In this document: positions 36,265-44,949 of the stretch, in pieces
Position numbering within the stretch: the stretch's first letter is position 1
How the letters are laid out: every line of letters starts with the position of its first letter
Origin: UBA5158 sp040389045
GTDB lineage: Bacteria; Pseudomonadota; Gammaproteobacteria; DSM-16500
Reading direction: 5' to 3'
Length of the DNA: 64,000 nt
Assembly (NCBI GenBank): GCA_040389045.1
Contig: JAZKAT010000047.1
Location: 1 to 64,000 of the forward strand
Made by a program: the position numbers and the translations under genes
The notes under the pieces: generated by a model
What the model was told of the DNA's origin: nothing
The model's database searches: none
Seen by the model: only the letters and a program-made list of their open reading frames with translations

Positions 36265-38064
36265 ATGGAAATTCTAAAAAAAATTTTTAGTCTGCTCACC
36301 CCTAAAGAACGCTCTAGCGCGTATTTGTGTTTTGCCGCCATGTTGTTAATGGCTATCGTGGAAGTGGTGGGCGTGGCGTCTATTATGCCGTTTATGGCGG
36401 TATTAGCCGATCCGGACGCGGTGCAACATCATGCGAAACTGGCCTGGCTGTATAACGAATTACAGTTTACCAGTTCACACCGGTTTTTAATTTTTCTGGG
36501 TTTCGTGGTGCTAGGCGTATTGATTTTCAGTAATACCGTGTCGATGTTAACCACCTGGTTAATTTTGCGGTTTACTTATGAGCGCCAATACAGTTTATCC
36601 AAACGCTTATTTCAAAAATACATTTATCAACCTTACGCTTTTTTTCTGCAGCGCAATTCATCGGAATTAGTCCAGAATATTTTGACCGAAGTGCATACCG
36701 TGGTGAATCGCGCGTTTATTCCCGGCATGCAATTGATCGCCAAAGCCATTGTGACGGCGCTGATTTTATTATTGCTATTGAAAATTGATCCCGTGCTGGC
36801 GTTTGTGCTGGCGGTGTTACTGGGCGGCGCTTATTTAAGCCTTTACGTGCAAGTCAGGAAAAAACTCTCAAACATTAGCAAGCGTTGCCAGGAAAATTCC
36901 AAATTGCAATTTAAAATCGCCACCGAAACGTTTGGCGGCATCAAAGACATTAAATTATTAAATCGCGAACAGCATTTCCTCAAAACCTTTTCCCGCAGCG
37001 CATTGCAGCAAGCCAACGATGAAGCAACCGGCAATATCATCGCTCACTTGCCGCGCTATGCGCTGGAAACACTGGCGTTTGGCGGGGTACTGGCCATCAT
37101 TCTTTATTTGCTGGTAACGCAAAAAAATATTACTAATGCCATGCCCTTGCTGGCGTTGTATGCGTTTGCCTCCTTCCGCTTAATGCCGGCCATGCAGCAA
37201 ATCTTCACATCTATTGCGTTTTTGCGGATTAGCCGTGACGCCTTGAATGTCTTGTCACACGATTTATCGCAACAGGATTTATTGTTTTCACCCGTGATTG
37301 ACCCGGGAAATACCGCGGATGAAATTCCTTTCTCGGGGGAATTGAAACTGCGCGACATCAGTTTCACTTATGAAAATACGCAAAAACCCGTAGTCCATTC
37401 CTTAAATTTATCTATTCCAGCAAAATCAACGATTGGCCTGGTGGGTATGACGGGCGCGGGCAAATCGACTATTGTGGATTTGATTTTAGGTTTATTGACC
37501 CCTAGCCAGGGCGAAATGCGCGTCGACCAGTTAGTGATTTCCAGAAACAATCTGGCCAGCTGGCAACAAAAAATTGGTTATGTGCCACAAATGATTTTTC
37601 TGGCGGACGATACGATTACTAACAATATCGCGTTTGGGGTGCCACCCGAAGAAATTGATTTCCTCGCCGTGGAACGCGCCGCGCGCATGGCAAACATACA
37701 TGATTTTGTGATGGGCCTTGAACAACAATATGAAACCATTGCGGGTGACCGCGGGATACGCTTGAGTGGTGGCCAACGTCAACGCATAGGGATTGCGCGT
37801 GCCTTATATCATGACCCGGAAGTGCTGGTGTTAGATGAAGCCACCAGTTCACTGGACAGTCTCACCGAAAATGTCATTCTGGAAGCAATTAAAGAATTGT
37901 CGCGTAAAAAAACCATTATTATTATCGCGCATCGCCTGACGACCCTGACGGAGTGTGATACTATTCATGTCCTGCAAGATGGCAAAATTATTTCTTCTGA
38001 CACTTATCATGAATTATTGAAATCTTGTGAAGTTTTTAAAGAGATGGCGCAAGTTAATGCATAG
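36265..38064 (+). CDS. ABC-type lipid-linked oligosaccharide flippase (PglK/MsbA type)
   Basis: 599 residues: six-helix membrane domain (about 15-320) fused to an ATPase domain. Walker A GMTGAGKST, Q-loop VPQM, signature LSGGQRQRIG, Walker B VLVLDEATSSLD and H-loop IIAHRLTT are all present. The N-terminus (LTPKERSSAYLC) resembles PglK-like flippases. No Wzx is encoded in the window, so this is the candidate that moves the lipid-linked unit across the inner membrane (inference). A TAGGAT ribosome site precedes the ATG. Confidence 0.88.
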   Translation: MEILKKIFSLLTPKERSSAYLCFAAMLLMAIVEVVGVASIMPFMAVLADPDAVQHHAKLAWLYNELQFTSSHRFLIFLGFVVLGVLIFSNTVSMLTTWLILRFTYERQYSLSKRLFQKYIYQPYAFFLQRNSSELVQNILTEVHTVVNRAFIPGMQLIAKAIVTALILLLLLKIDPVLAFVLAVLLGGAYLSLYVQVRKKLSNISKRCQENSKLQFKIATETFGGIKDIKLLNREQHFLKTFSRSALQQANDEATGNIIAHLPRYALETLAFGGVLAIILYLLVTQKNITNAMPLLALYAFASFRLMPAMQQIFTSIAFLRISRDALNVLSHDLSQQDLLFSPVIDPGNTADEIPFSGELKLRDISFTYENTQKPVVHSLNLSIPAKSTIGLVGMTGAGKSTIVDLILGLLTPSQGEMRVDQLVISRNNLASWQQKIGYVPQMIFLADDTITNNIAFGVPPEEIDFLAVERAARMANIHDFVMGLEQQYETIAGDRGIRLSGGQRQRIGIARALYHDPEVLVLDEATSSLDSLTENVILEAIKELSRKKTIIIIAHRLTTLTECDTIHVLQDGKIISSDTYHELLKSCEVFKEMAQVNA

Positions 38065-38072
38065 GGATTGGC

Positions 38073-39083
38073 ATGAAACTGAAAAATAAAAAAATTCTTG
38101 TTACCGGCGCGGATGGTTTTATTGGTTCTCATCTTACCGAATATTTAATTTCCTGCGGTTGCGATGTACGCGCATTTGTTTTTTATAATTCGTTTGGATC
38201 CTGGGGCTGGCTGGATAGTCTGCCAAAAAACCTCAAAGAAAATCTGGATGTTTTCGCCGGTGATATTCGCGATCCACATGGTGTCAAAAAAGCCGCGCAG
38301 GGCTGCGATGTCATTTTGCATCTGGCGGCATTAATCGGCATACCTTATTCTTATCATTCGCCCGATGCTTATGTTGATACCAATATCAAAGGTACGCTGA
38401 ACGTCGTGCAGGCGGCGCGTGAATTAGGCATAGCCAAAGTAGTTCACACATCCACGAGTGAAGTCTATGGCACCGCGCGTTTTGTGCCAATTACTGAAGC
38501 CCATCCGCTACAAGGACAATCACCGTATTCCGCCACCAAAATTGGCGCTGACCAGGTGGCGATGTCATTTTATAATTCTTTTGATACGCCAGTCAGTATT
38601 ATCAGACCCTTTAATACTTATGGCCCGCGGCAATCCGCGCGAGCGATCATTCCAACTATTATTACGCAGATTGCTGCTGGTTCGCGGGTTATCAAGTTAG
38701 GTTCATTACATCCTACGCGGGATTTTAATTTTGTGCTGGATACCGTGCGCGGTTTTGTCGCGGCCGCGGAATCGGAAAATTCATTAGGCGAAGTGATTAA
38801 TATTGGCAGTAACTTTGAAATTTCCATGCAGGAAACCGCCGAACTCATTGCCGAAACCATGGTGGAAGAAGTGACTTTCACCCAGGAAAATGAACGTTTG
38901 CGACCAGCAAAAAGTGAAGTCGAAAGATTGTGGGCGGACAATAGCAAAGCCAAGGAATTGCTAGGCTGGGAACCGGAATATGCTGGCCGGGCAGGTTTTA
39001 AAAGAGGTTTAATGGAAACCATTAACTGGTTTTTACAGCAAAACAATGCGCAAAATTATAAGTCTCATATCTACAATATTTGA
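38073..39083 (+). CDS. legB: Nucleotide-sugar 4,6-dehydratase of the legionaminic-acid pathway (LegB type)
   Basis: 336-residue extended SDR. VTGADGFIGSHL is the NAD site, STSEVYGTA holds the Ser/Thr, YSATKIGAD the catalytic Tyr and Lys. LegB converts GDP- (or UDP-) GlcNAc to the 4-keto-6-deoxy sugar, first step of the Leg-specific route. It directly precedes the LegC-type aminotransferase, the usual pairing. AGGGA lies before the ATG. Confidence 0.88.
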   Translation: MKLKNKKILVTGADGFIGSHLTEYLISCGCDVRAFVFYNSFGSWGWLDSLPKNLKENLDVFAGDIRDPHGVKKAAQGCDVILHLAALIGIPYSYHSPDAYVDTNIKGTLNVVQAARELGIAKVVHTSTSEVYGTARFVPITEAHPLQGQSPYSATKIGADQVAMSFYNSFDTPVSIIRPFNTYGPRQSARAIIPTIITQIAAGSRVIKLGSLHPTRDFNFVLDTVRGFVAAAESENSLGEVINIGSNFEISMQETAELIAETMVEEVTFTQENERLRPAKSEVERLWADNSKAKELLGWEPEYAGRAGFKRGLMETINWFLQQNNAQNYKSHIYNI

Positions 39084-39092
39084 TGAAGTGCC

Positions 39093-40277
39093 ATGACTAA
39101 GGTGAATGACATCGTTGCATTGTTCCAACAGGTTTTATCTTATAACGATAAAGCTATTGCTTTGCACGAACCGAATTTTACCGGCAATGAATGGCAATAT
39201 GTTAAAGAATGCCTGGACACGGGTTGGGTTTCTTCCGTCGGCAAGTATGTAGACCGGTTTGAACAAGACTTGGCAGATTTTACCGGCGCAAAACATGTAA
39301 TCGCTACCGTGAATGGCACGGCGGCACTGCATGTCAGTTATTTGCTGGCTGGCGTCATGCGCAATGATGAAGTGCTAGTCCCCTCACTGACTTTTGTGGC
39401 AACAGTGAATGCGATTGCATACTGCGGTGCGATTCCCCATTTTATTGATGCTGAAGCTAAGCATTTGGGTATTGACCCGGAAACACTGGCGCTTTATCTG
39501 CGTGATATTTCCACGAAAGTAGGTAACACCACGGTTAACCGCTTGACTGGACGTCCGATACGCGCTTTGTGCGTCATGCATACTTTAGGCCATCCGGTGG
39601 ACCTTGATGCATTGGGTGAAATTGCCAGACAATATAATCTGGCACTGGTGGAAGATGCCGCGGAAGCGTTAGGTTCTTATTATAAAGGTGTGCATGTCGG
39701 ACATCATGGCTTGGTTGGCACGTTGAGTTTTAACGGCAATAAAATTATTACTACTGGCGGTGGCGGCGCGATTCTTACTAACCATACCGAACTCGCTAAA
39801 AAAGCCAAACACTTAACGACTACGGCAAAATTGCCGCATGCCTGGGAATTCAAGCATGACCAGATTGGTTATAATTATCGTTTGCCAAATATCAATGCCG
39901 CGATAGGTTGCGCGCAACTGGAAACCATGGCTGATCGTTTGCATAAAAAGCGTTTACTCATGCAAAAATACCAGCGCGCTTTTGCCAATATGCCGGGTGT
40001 AACGTTGATTACCGAACCAGCTTATGCCAAAAGCAATTACTGGTTGAATGCTTTGCTGTTGAGTGATTCTGAGTTAACTATCCGTAATGATTTATTAGCG
40101 GCGCTGAACCAGAATGGCATTATGACGCGACCATTATGGAATTTGCAGCATACGCTGGCTATGTTTCAAGATTGTCCGCGCATGCCGCTGACTACGGCGG
40201 AAAATTTACTTAAAAATTTGCTACAGATACCTAGCAGTCCACAATTAATAAGTCATCAACAAGAATATGTTACTTGA
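39093..40277 (+). CDS. legC: PLP-dependent nucleotide-sugar 4-aminotransferase (LegC type)
   Basis: 394 residues, DegT/DnrJ/EryC1 fold. SFNGNKIITTGGGG carries the PLP-binding Lys in the form typical of LegC; VEDAAEALGS provides the Asp contacting the PLP ring. Transfers an amino group to C4 of the 4-keto sugar from LegB. Nine bases separate it from legB. Confidence 0.9.
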   Translation: MTKVNDIVALFQQVLSYNDKAIALHEPNFTGNEWQYVKECLDTGWVSSVGKYVDRFEQDLADFTGAKHVIATVNGTAALHVSYLLAGVMRNDEVLVPSLTFVATVNAIAYCGAIPHFIDAEAKHLGIDPETLALYLRDISTKVGNTTVNRLTGRPIRALCVMHTLGHPVDLDALGEIARQYNLALVEDAAEALGSYYKGVHVGHHGLVGTLSFNGNKIITTGGGGAILTNHTELAKKAKHLTTTAKLPHAWEFKHDQIGYNYRLPNINAAIGCAQLETMADRLHKKRLLMQKYQRAFANMPGVTLITEPAYAKSNYWLNALLLSDSELTIRNDLLAALNQNGIMTRPLWNLQHTLAMFQDCPRMPLTTAENLLKNLLQIPSSPQLISHQQEYVT

Positions 40278-40290
40278 GTGAGGTCGTGTT

Positions 40291-41460
40291 GTGCAAAAAC
40301 GTAAAATTGCTGTCGTCACGGGTTCCAGAGCAGAGTATGGATTACTTTATCTGATCATGAAGGAAATCCAGAATGATCCCGACCTGGAGCTGCAAGTCAT
40401 TGTTACCGGTATGCATTTATCGCCGGAATTTGGTTTGACGTATCGCTTTATTGAAGAAGATGGTTTTGAAATTGCCGCGAAAATTGAAATGCTGCTATCT
40501 AGCGATACCGCTGCTGGTATTGCAAAATCCATGGGTCTTTGTTTGATTAGTACCACTGATACATTGCATAAGCTGAATCCGGATGTGCTTGTGCTGCTTG
40601 GTGATCGCTTTGAAACACTGGCGGTGACGCAGGCGGCCTTAGTGCAGCGTATCCCGGTGGCCCATGTTCACGGTGGAGAACTTTCCGAAGGCGCAATGGA
40701 TGATGCCATCCGTCATGCCATTACCAAAATGTCGCATTTGCATTTTGTCGCTGCTGAATCTTATCGCAAGCGGGTTATTCAGTTAGGTGAAAATCCGACT
40801 ACGGTTTTTAATTTTGGCGCGCCGGGCCTGGAACACATGAGTAAAATGCAATTGCATAGCCGCGAAAAAATGGAAGCAGTGTTGCAGCGGAAATTAACCC
40901 GGAAAACTTTTTTAATTACCTATCATCCGGCAACGCTGGCGATGGCAACCACCGTCAGTGCTTTACAGAATTTATTTGCCAGTCTAGATGAATTTCCTGA
41001 CGCACAAGTAATTTTCACCAAAGCTAACGCGGATGAGGCAGGCAGAATCATTAATCAAAAAATTGATGAATATGCCGCATTACATCCAGAACGTGTGAGT
41101 GCTTATACCAGCTTAGGGAATTTGAATTACTTGAGTTTGATGCAATATGCCGATGTGTTAATAGGAAATTCTTCCAGCGCCATCATTGAAGCGCCTTTTT
41201 TCCGTAAAGCCACGGTGAATATAGGCAGCCGCCAAAATAAACGCTTGCATGCGGACACCATTATTAATTGTGCGGAAGACACGGCTTCGATAACGCAGGC
41301 CATTACCAAAGCCTTATCTGCAGATTTTCAAGCGAGTTTGCCAGACGCTAAATTACTTTATACGAAAGATGATACCGCCAGCAAAGTAAAAAATATGTTA
41401 AAAGCGGTAAACCTGGAAAAATTAATCGTCAAACAATTTTATGACATGGAGTGTGTATGA
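40291..41460 (+). CDS. legG: Hydrolysing nucleotide-sugar 2-epimerase (NeuC/LegG type)
   Basis: 389 residues, GTG start with TGAGG upstream. VTGSRAEYGLL, HVHGGELSEGAMDDAIRHAI, and GNSSSAIIEAP are hallmarks of NeuC-like enzymes, which release the nucleotide while inverting C2 to give the free ManNAc-type sugar used by NeuB/LegI. Lies between the aminotransferase and the synthase as in legionaminic-acid operons. Confidence 0.92.
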   Translation: MQKRKIAVVTGSRAEYGLLYLIMKEIQNDPDLELQVIVTGMHLSPEFGLTYRFIEEDGFEIAAKIEMLLSSDTAAGIAKSMGLCLISTTDTLHKLNPDVLVLLGDRFETLAVTQAALVQRIPVAHVHGGELSEGAMDDAIRHAITKMSHLHFVAAESYRKRVIQLGENPTTVFNFGAPGLEHMSKMQLHSREKMEAVLQRKLTRKTFLITYHPATLAMATTVSALQNLFASLDEFPDAQVIFTKANADEAGRIINQKIDEYAALHPERVSAYTSLGNLNYLSLMQYADVLIGNSSSAIIEAPFFRKATVNIGSRQNKRLHADTIINCAEDTASITQAITKALSADFQASLPDAKLLYTKDDTASKVKNMLKAVNLEKLIVKQFYDMECV

Positions 41461-42539
41461 GTAAAACATTTATTATTGCCGAAGCCGGTGTAAATCATAA
41501 TGGCTCTATGGAAATGGCCATGGAATTGATTAACACGGCGGTCACCAGTGGTGCGGATGCGGTTAAATTCCAAACTTTTCGTGCCGACAGTCTGGTGACC
41601 GAAAGTGCCCCTAAAGCCAATTATCAATTAGACAATACCAATCAGGCTGAATCGCAATACAAAATGTTAAAAGCTCTGGAATTATCCAAAGCAGATCATG
41701 ATAAATTGATGGCCCACGCCGCCCAGAAAAAAATTCAATTTTTATCAACGCCGTTTGATTTGGAAAGTTTGTCACTATTAACCAAAACATTTAATTTGCC
41801 TATCATTAAAATCGCTTCGGGTGAAATTACCAATTCGCCCATGTTGCTGGCGGTCGCACGCACGCAAAAGCCGGTGATTGTTTCTACCGGCATGGCTAAT
41901 CTTGGCGATATTGAAATGGCCTTAAGCGTGTTGGCGTTTGGTTACCTGGACAACCGCGAAGCCAGGCCCAGCTTGCAGCAATTTATGGATGCGTATCGTT
42001 CCACTGCTGGCCAGAAAAAATTATACGAAAAAGTCACGTTGTTGCACTGTACCACGGAATATCCAGTACCTTTTGCAGAAGTTAATTTAAAAGTATTAGA
42101 TACGCTGAAAGCCGCGTTTAATTTACCGGTAGGTTATTCAGACCATACCCAGGGCATTGAAATCGCGATTGCCGCGGTGGCCAGAGGCGCGACGGTAATT
42201 GAAAAACATTTTACTCTAAATAAAAATTTACCGGGGCCCGACCACAAAGCTTCGCTGGAGCCGCAAGAATTAGCCAGTATGGTTAGTAGCATCAGGCATG
42301 TTGAAGCGGCATTAGGCCATGGGCAGAAAATTCCAACACCGGCAGAGTATATCAACCGCGCCATCGCCAGAAAAAGTTTAGTGGCATTGAAAAATATTGC
42401 CGCGGGTGAAGTTTTTACGGAAGCAAATTTAGGTTTGAAACGTCCTGGTAGTGGAGTTTCCGGAATTTATTATTGGGAATGGTTAGGTAAAGTGTCGGCG
42501 ACATCCTATCAACCAAATGAATTAATCACGGATTTATGA
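41457..42539 (+). CDS. legI: Nonulosonic-acid synthase (NeuB/LegI type)
   Basis: Condenses the free six-carbon sugar with phosphoenolpyruvate to give a nine-carbon 2-keto acid. 360 residues from the ATG at 41457, which overlaps the previous stop as ATGA with GGAG in front. TIM-barrel domain with IIAEAGVNHNG and VKFQTF, then a C-terminal SAF/antifreeze-like domain (about 295-355, starting SLVALKNIAAGEVF). The only PEP-condensing enzyme in the window. Neu5Ac versus Leg specificity is inferred from the LegB/LegC neighbours. Confidence 0.93.
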   Translation: MSKTFIIAEAGVNHNGSMEMAMELINTAVTSGADAVKFQTFRADSLVTESAPKANYQLDNTNQAESQYKMLKALELSKADHDKLMAHAAQKKIQFLSTPFDLESLSLLTKTFNLPIIKIASGEITNSPMLLAVARTQKPVIVSTGMANLGDIEMALSVLAFGYLDNREARPSLQQFMDAYRSTAGQKKLYEKVTLLHCTTEYPVPFAEVNLKVLDTLKAAFNLPVGYSDHTQGIEIAIAAVARGATVIEKHFTLNKNLPGPDHKASLEPQELASMVSSIRHVEAALGHGQKIPTPAEYINRAIARKSLVALKNIAAGEVFTEANLGLKRPGSGVSGIYYWEWLGKVSATSYQPNELITDL

Positions 42540-43192
42540 AAACTGACTTAATTATTATTGGCGCGGGTGGCCACGCTAAAGTTTTGATTGATTGTCTGCT
42601 CCAGCAATCAGCAGTCAATATTATTGGTATTTTAGATAATAACCCGTCTGTGCATGGCCAGTCAGTGCTGGGCATTCCGGTTTTGGGCGGCGATGAAAAA
42701 ATCGCGAATTTTCCGACCAACGCGGTACAACTGGTAAACGCGGTAGGTTCAATTGATATTCCATTGCGACGTGCAGCGGTGTATCAGCATTTTAAAGCAT
42801 TGGGTTATCAGTTTTTATCTGTCGTGCATCACACGGCTTATGTCGCTAAAACAGTAAAGTTGGGTGAAGGCGTGCAAATCATGGCGGGTGTCGTGCTGCA
42901 GCCGGATTGCAAATTGGGTAATAATGTCATTATCAATACCGGCGCGTCACTCGATCATGATGTGCAAATTGGCGATCATTGCCATGTTGCGCCCGGTGTC
43001 GTGGTATCTGGCAATGTCACTATAGCGGCCAGTTCTCACCTTGGTGCGCGCGCGGTAATTTTGCAAGGATTAAAAATAGGTGAACGCTGTCTCATCGCCG
43101 CAGGCGCGGTGGTTATTCACCCTATCACTACCGATAGCCGCGTTGCCGGCGTTCCGGCGAAAAGCATAAAAAATGTCATCACGGAGGAGTAG
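42536..43192 (+). CDS. legH: Sugar N/O-acetyltransferase, left-handed beta-helix (NeuD/PglD/LegH type)
   Basis: 218 residues. An N-terminal Rossmann-like domain (IIGAGGHAKVLID) is followed by hexapeptide repeats (about 100-205), ending AGVPAK. PglD-like members acetylate the 4-amino group (LegH role); NeuD members O-acetylate the nonulosonate. As the only acetyltransferase in the operon, the LegH role is more likely. ATGA overlap with the synthase. Confidence 0.85.
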   Translation: MKTDLIIIGAGGHAKVLIDCLLQQSAVNIIGILDNNPSVHGQSVLGIPVLGGDEKIANFPTNAVQLVNAVGSIDIPLRRAAVYQHFKALGYQFLSVVHHTAYVAKTVKLGEGVQIMAGVVLQPDCKLGNNVIINTGASLDHDVQIGDHCHVAPGVVVSGNVTIAASSHLGARAVILQGLKIGERCLIAAGAVVIHPITTDSRVAGVPAKSIKNVITEE

Positions 43193-43195
43193 GCC

Positions 43196-44248
43196 ATGAG
43201 TGCATGGAAAAACATTTTAGTGAGTCCTGGCACATCAATTCTGGAAACGATAGAAGTGATTGATAAAGCCGGTTTGCGCGCCGCAATTGTCATCGATGAG
43301 CAAAAACATTTGTTAGGCATGGTCACGGATGGCGATATCCGGCGTAGTATTTTAAAAAAGATCGCTTTGCATGAACCTATCCATAAGATAATGAATACGC
43401 AACCTACCGTGGCACGGGAAGATGATAGTCGCGACAGCATGCTGACAAAATTACAATCCTTAAGTCTGTTTCACCTGCCCATTATCAATGATGAACGCAC
43501 GCTGGTAGGTTTTGAAACCCTGGACAATTTACTCAAAGTGCCACGCCGAAACAATATGGTGGTAGTGATGGCTGGCGGTATGGGTAAACGCCTGCATCCC
43601 ATTACCGTTGATTGTCCCAAGCCCATGATTAAAGTTGGCAATAAACCGGTGCTGGAAATTTTAATTGAGAATTACATCAAGCATGGATTCCACCATTTCT
43701 GTCTGGCGGTTAATTACAAATCTGAAATGATTAAAGATTATTTTGGCAATGGTGAACGCTGGGGTGTCACCATTGAATACGTACAGGAAAATCAACGCTT
43801 AGGTACTGCTGGTGCGTTAAGCATTCTGAATGCTATTCCCGAGCAACCTTTTTTCGTCATTAACGCGGATGTTATCACCAACGTGGATTTTCAAAGTTTA
43901 CTGCACTTTCATCTGGAAAGCGCAGTAGAAGCTACCATGTGCATTCGCGAGCAAGAACATACTATTCTTTATGGCGTGGTCGAGCGGCGTGAAGAATCGC
44001 ATTTGTTAAAAAATATTATTGAAAAACCAGTGAGCCAGTTTTTTGTGAATGCGGGTATTTATGTGTTGGACCCTAAAGTTTTAACGCTGCTGGCAAAAGA
44101 TACTTTTTGTGATATGCCCAATTTGCTAATGACTTGTCTTGAGCATGCTTATCGAGTGGCGACTTTCCCGATCAAGGAATATTGGCTGGACATAGGCCAC
44201 CATCAGGATTTACAACGCGCGCATGATGATTATGAAAAGGTTTTCTAA
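43196..44248 (+). CDS. ptmE: CBS-domain nucleotidyltransferase (PtmE type)
   Basis: 350 residues: a pair of CBS domains (about 5-115, GMVTDGDIRRSI typical), then a nucleotidyltransferase domain beginning VVVMAGGMGKRLHPIT with CPKPMIKVGNKP. PtmE in Campylobacter is a guanylyltransferase forming GDP-GlcN at the head of the GDP-based legionaminic-acid route, and this architecture is the same. This suggests GDP-linked rather than UDP-linked intermediates here (inference). Strong GGAGGAG ribosome site. Confidence 0.85.
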   Translation: MSAWKNILVSPGTSILETIEVIDKAGLRAAIVIDEQKHLLGMVTDGDIRRSILKKIALHEPIHKIMNTQPTVAREDDSRDSMLTKLQSLSLFHLPIINDERTLVGFETLDNLLKVPRRNNMVVVMAGGMGKRLHPITVDCPKPMIKVGNKPVLEILIENYIKHGFHHFCLAVNYKSEMIKDYFGNGERWGVTIEYVQENQRLGTAGALSILNAIPEQPFFVINADVITNVDFQSLLHFHLESAVEATMCIREQEHTILYGVVERREESHLLKNIIEKPVSQFFVNAGIYVLDPKVLTLLAKDTFCDMPNLLMTCLEHAYRVATFPIKEYWLDIGHHQDLQRAHDDYEKVF

Positions 44249-44949
44249 TGTTGAATAATAAAAAAATTCTGGCGGTTATTCCAGCGCGCGGTGGTTCCAA
44301 AGGCGTGCCGCGGAAAAATTTGCGACCAGTCGATGGTGTATCCTTGTTAGCGCGAACCATTCATAGCGCTAAGCAATCACATTATATTGATAAAGTTATT
44401 GTTTCTTCAGAAGATAATGAAATTATCGCCGCAGCAAGGCAAGCCGGTGCTGAAGTGCCATTTGTCCGTCCCGCTGAATTTGCCAGCGATGAAGCTCCTG
44501 GTTATCAACCTATCATTCATGCGCTGGAAAATGTGCCGGGATATGATTATGTGATTGTATTGCAAGTGACATCCCCCTTGCGTGATACCGCAGACATTGA
44601 TGGCGCGCTGGATTTTTGTTTGCGCCAGGACGGCAATGTTTGTGTCAGCGTGACGGAATCAGCAGCCAGTCCTTACTGGATGTACCGCTTTAATGAAAAC
44701 AGTGAATTAACGCCAATACTGGCCGAAAAACCGCCGTTACGCCGTCAGGATTTACCGGCTACTTATGTATTAAATGGCGCGATTTATATTGCCGCCACTA
44801 GCTGGTTTCTGCGCAGCAAAAGTTTTTTAACCAGTGAAACGTTAGGCTATGTCATGCCGCAACATAAATCCTTAGATATTGATACTGAATTTGATTTTCA
44901 ATTATTAAATTTATATTTAAAGCATACAGTGGGTGAATCTGTGTTATGA
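44248..44949 (+). CDS. legF: CMP-nonulosonate synthetase (NeuA/LegF type)
   Basis: 233 residues. VIPARGGSKGVPRKNLRPV is the CTP-binding signature of acylneuraminate cytidylyltransferases; VLQVTSPLRDTADIDGAL and DIDTEFDF follow at their usual places. Activates the nine-carbon acid to its CMP form for a transferase. The start shares one base with the previous stop (TAATG). Confidence 0.93.
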   Translation: MLNNKKILAVIPARGGSKGVPRKNLRPVDGVSLLARTIHSAKQSHYIDKVIVSSEDNEIIAAARQAGAEVPFVRPAEFASDEAPGYQPIIHALENVPGYDYVIVLQVTSPLRDTADIDGALDFCLRQDGNVCVSVTESAASPYWMYRFNENSELTPILAEKPPLRRQDLPATYVLNGAIYIAATSWFLRSKSFLTSETLGYVMPQHKSLDIDTEFDFQLLNLYLKHTVGESVL

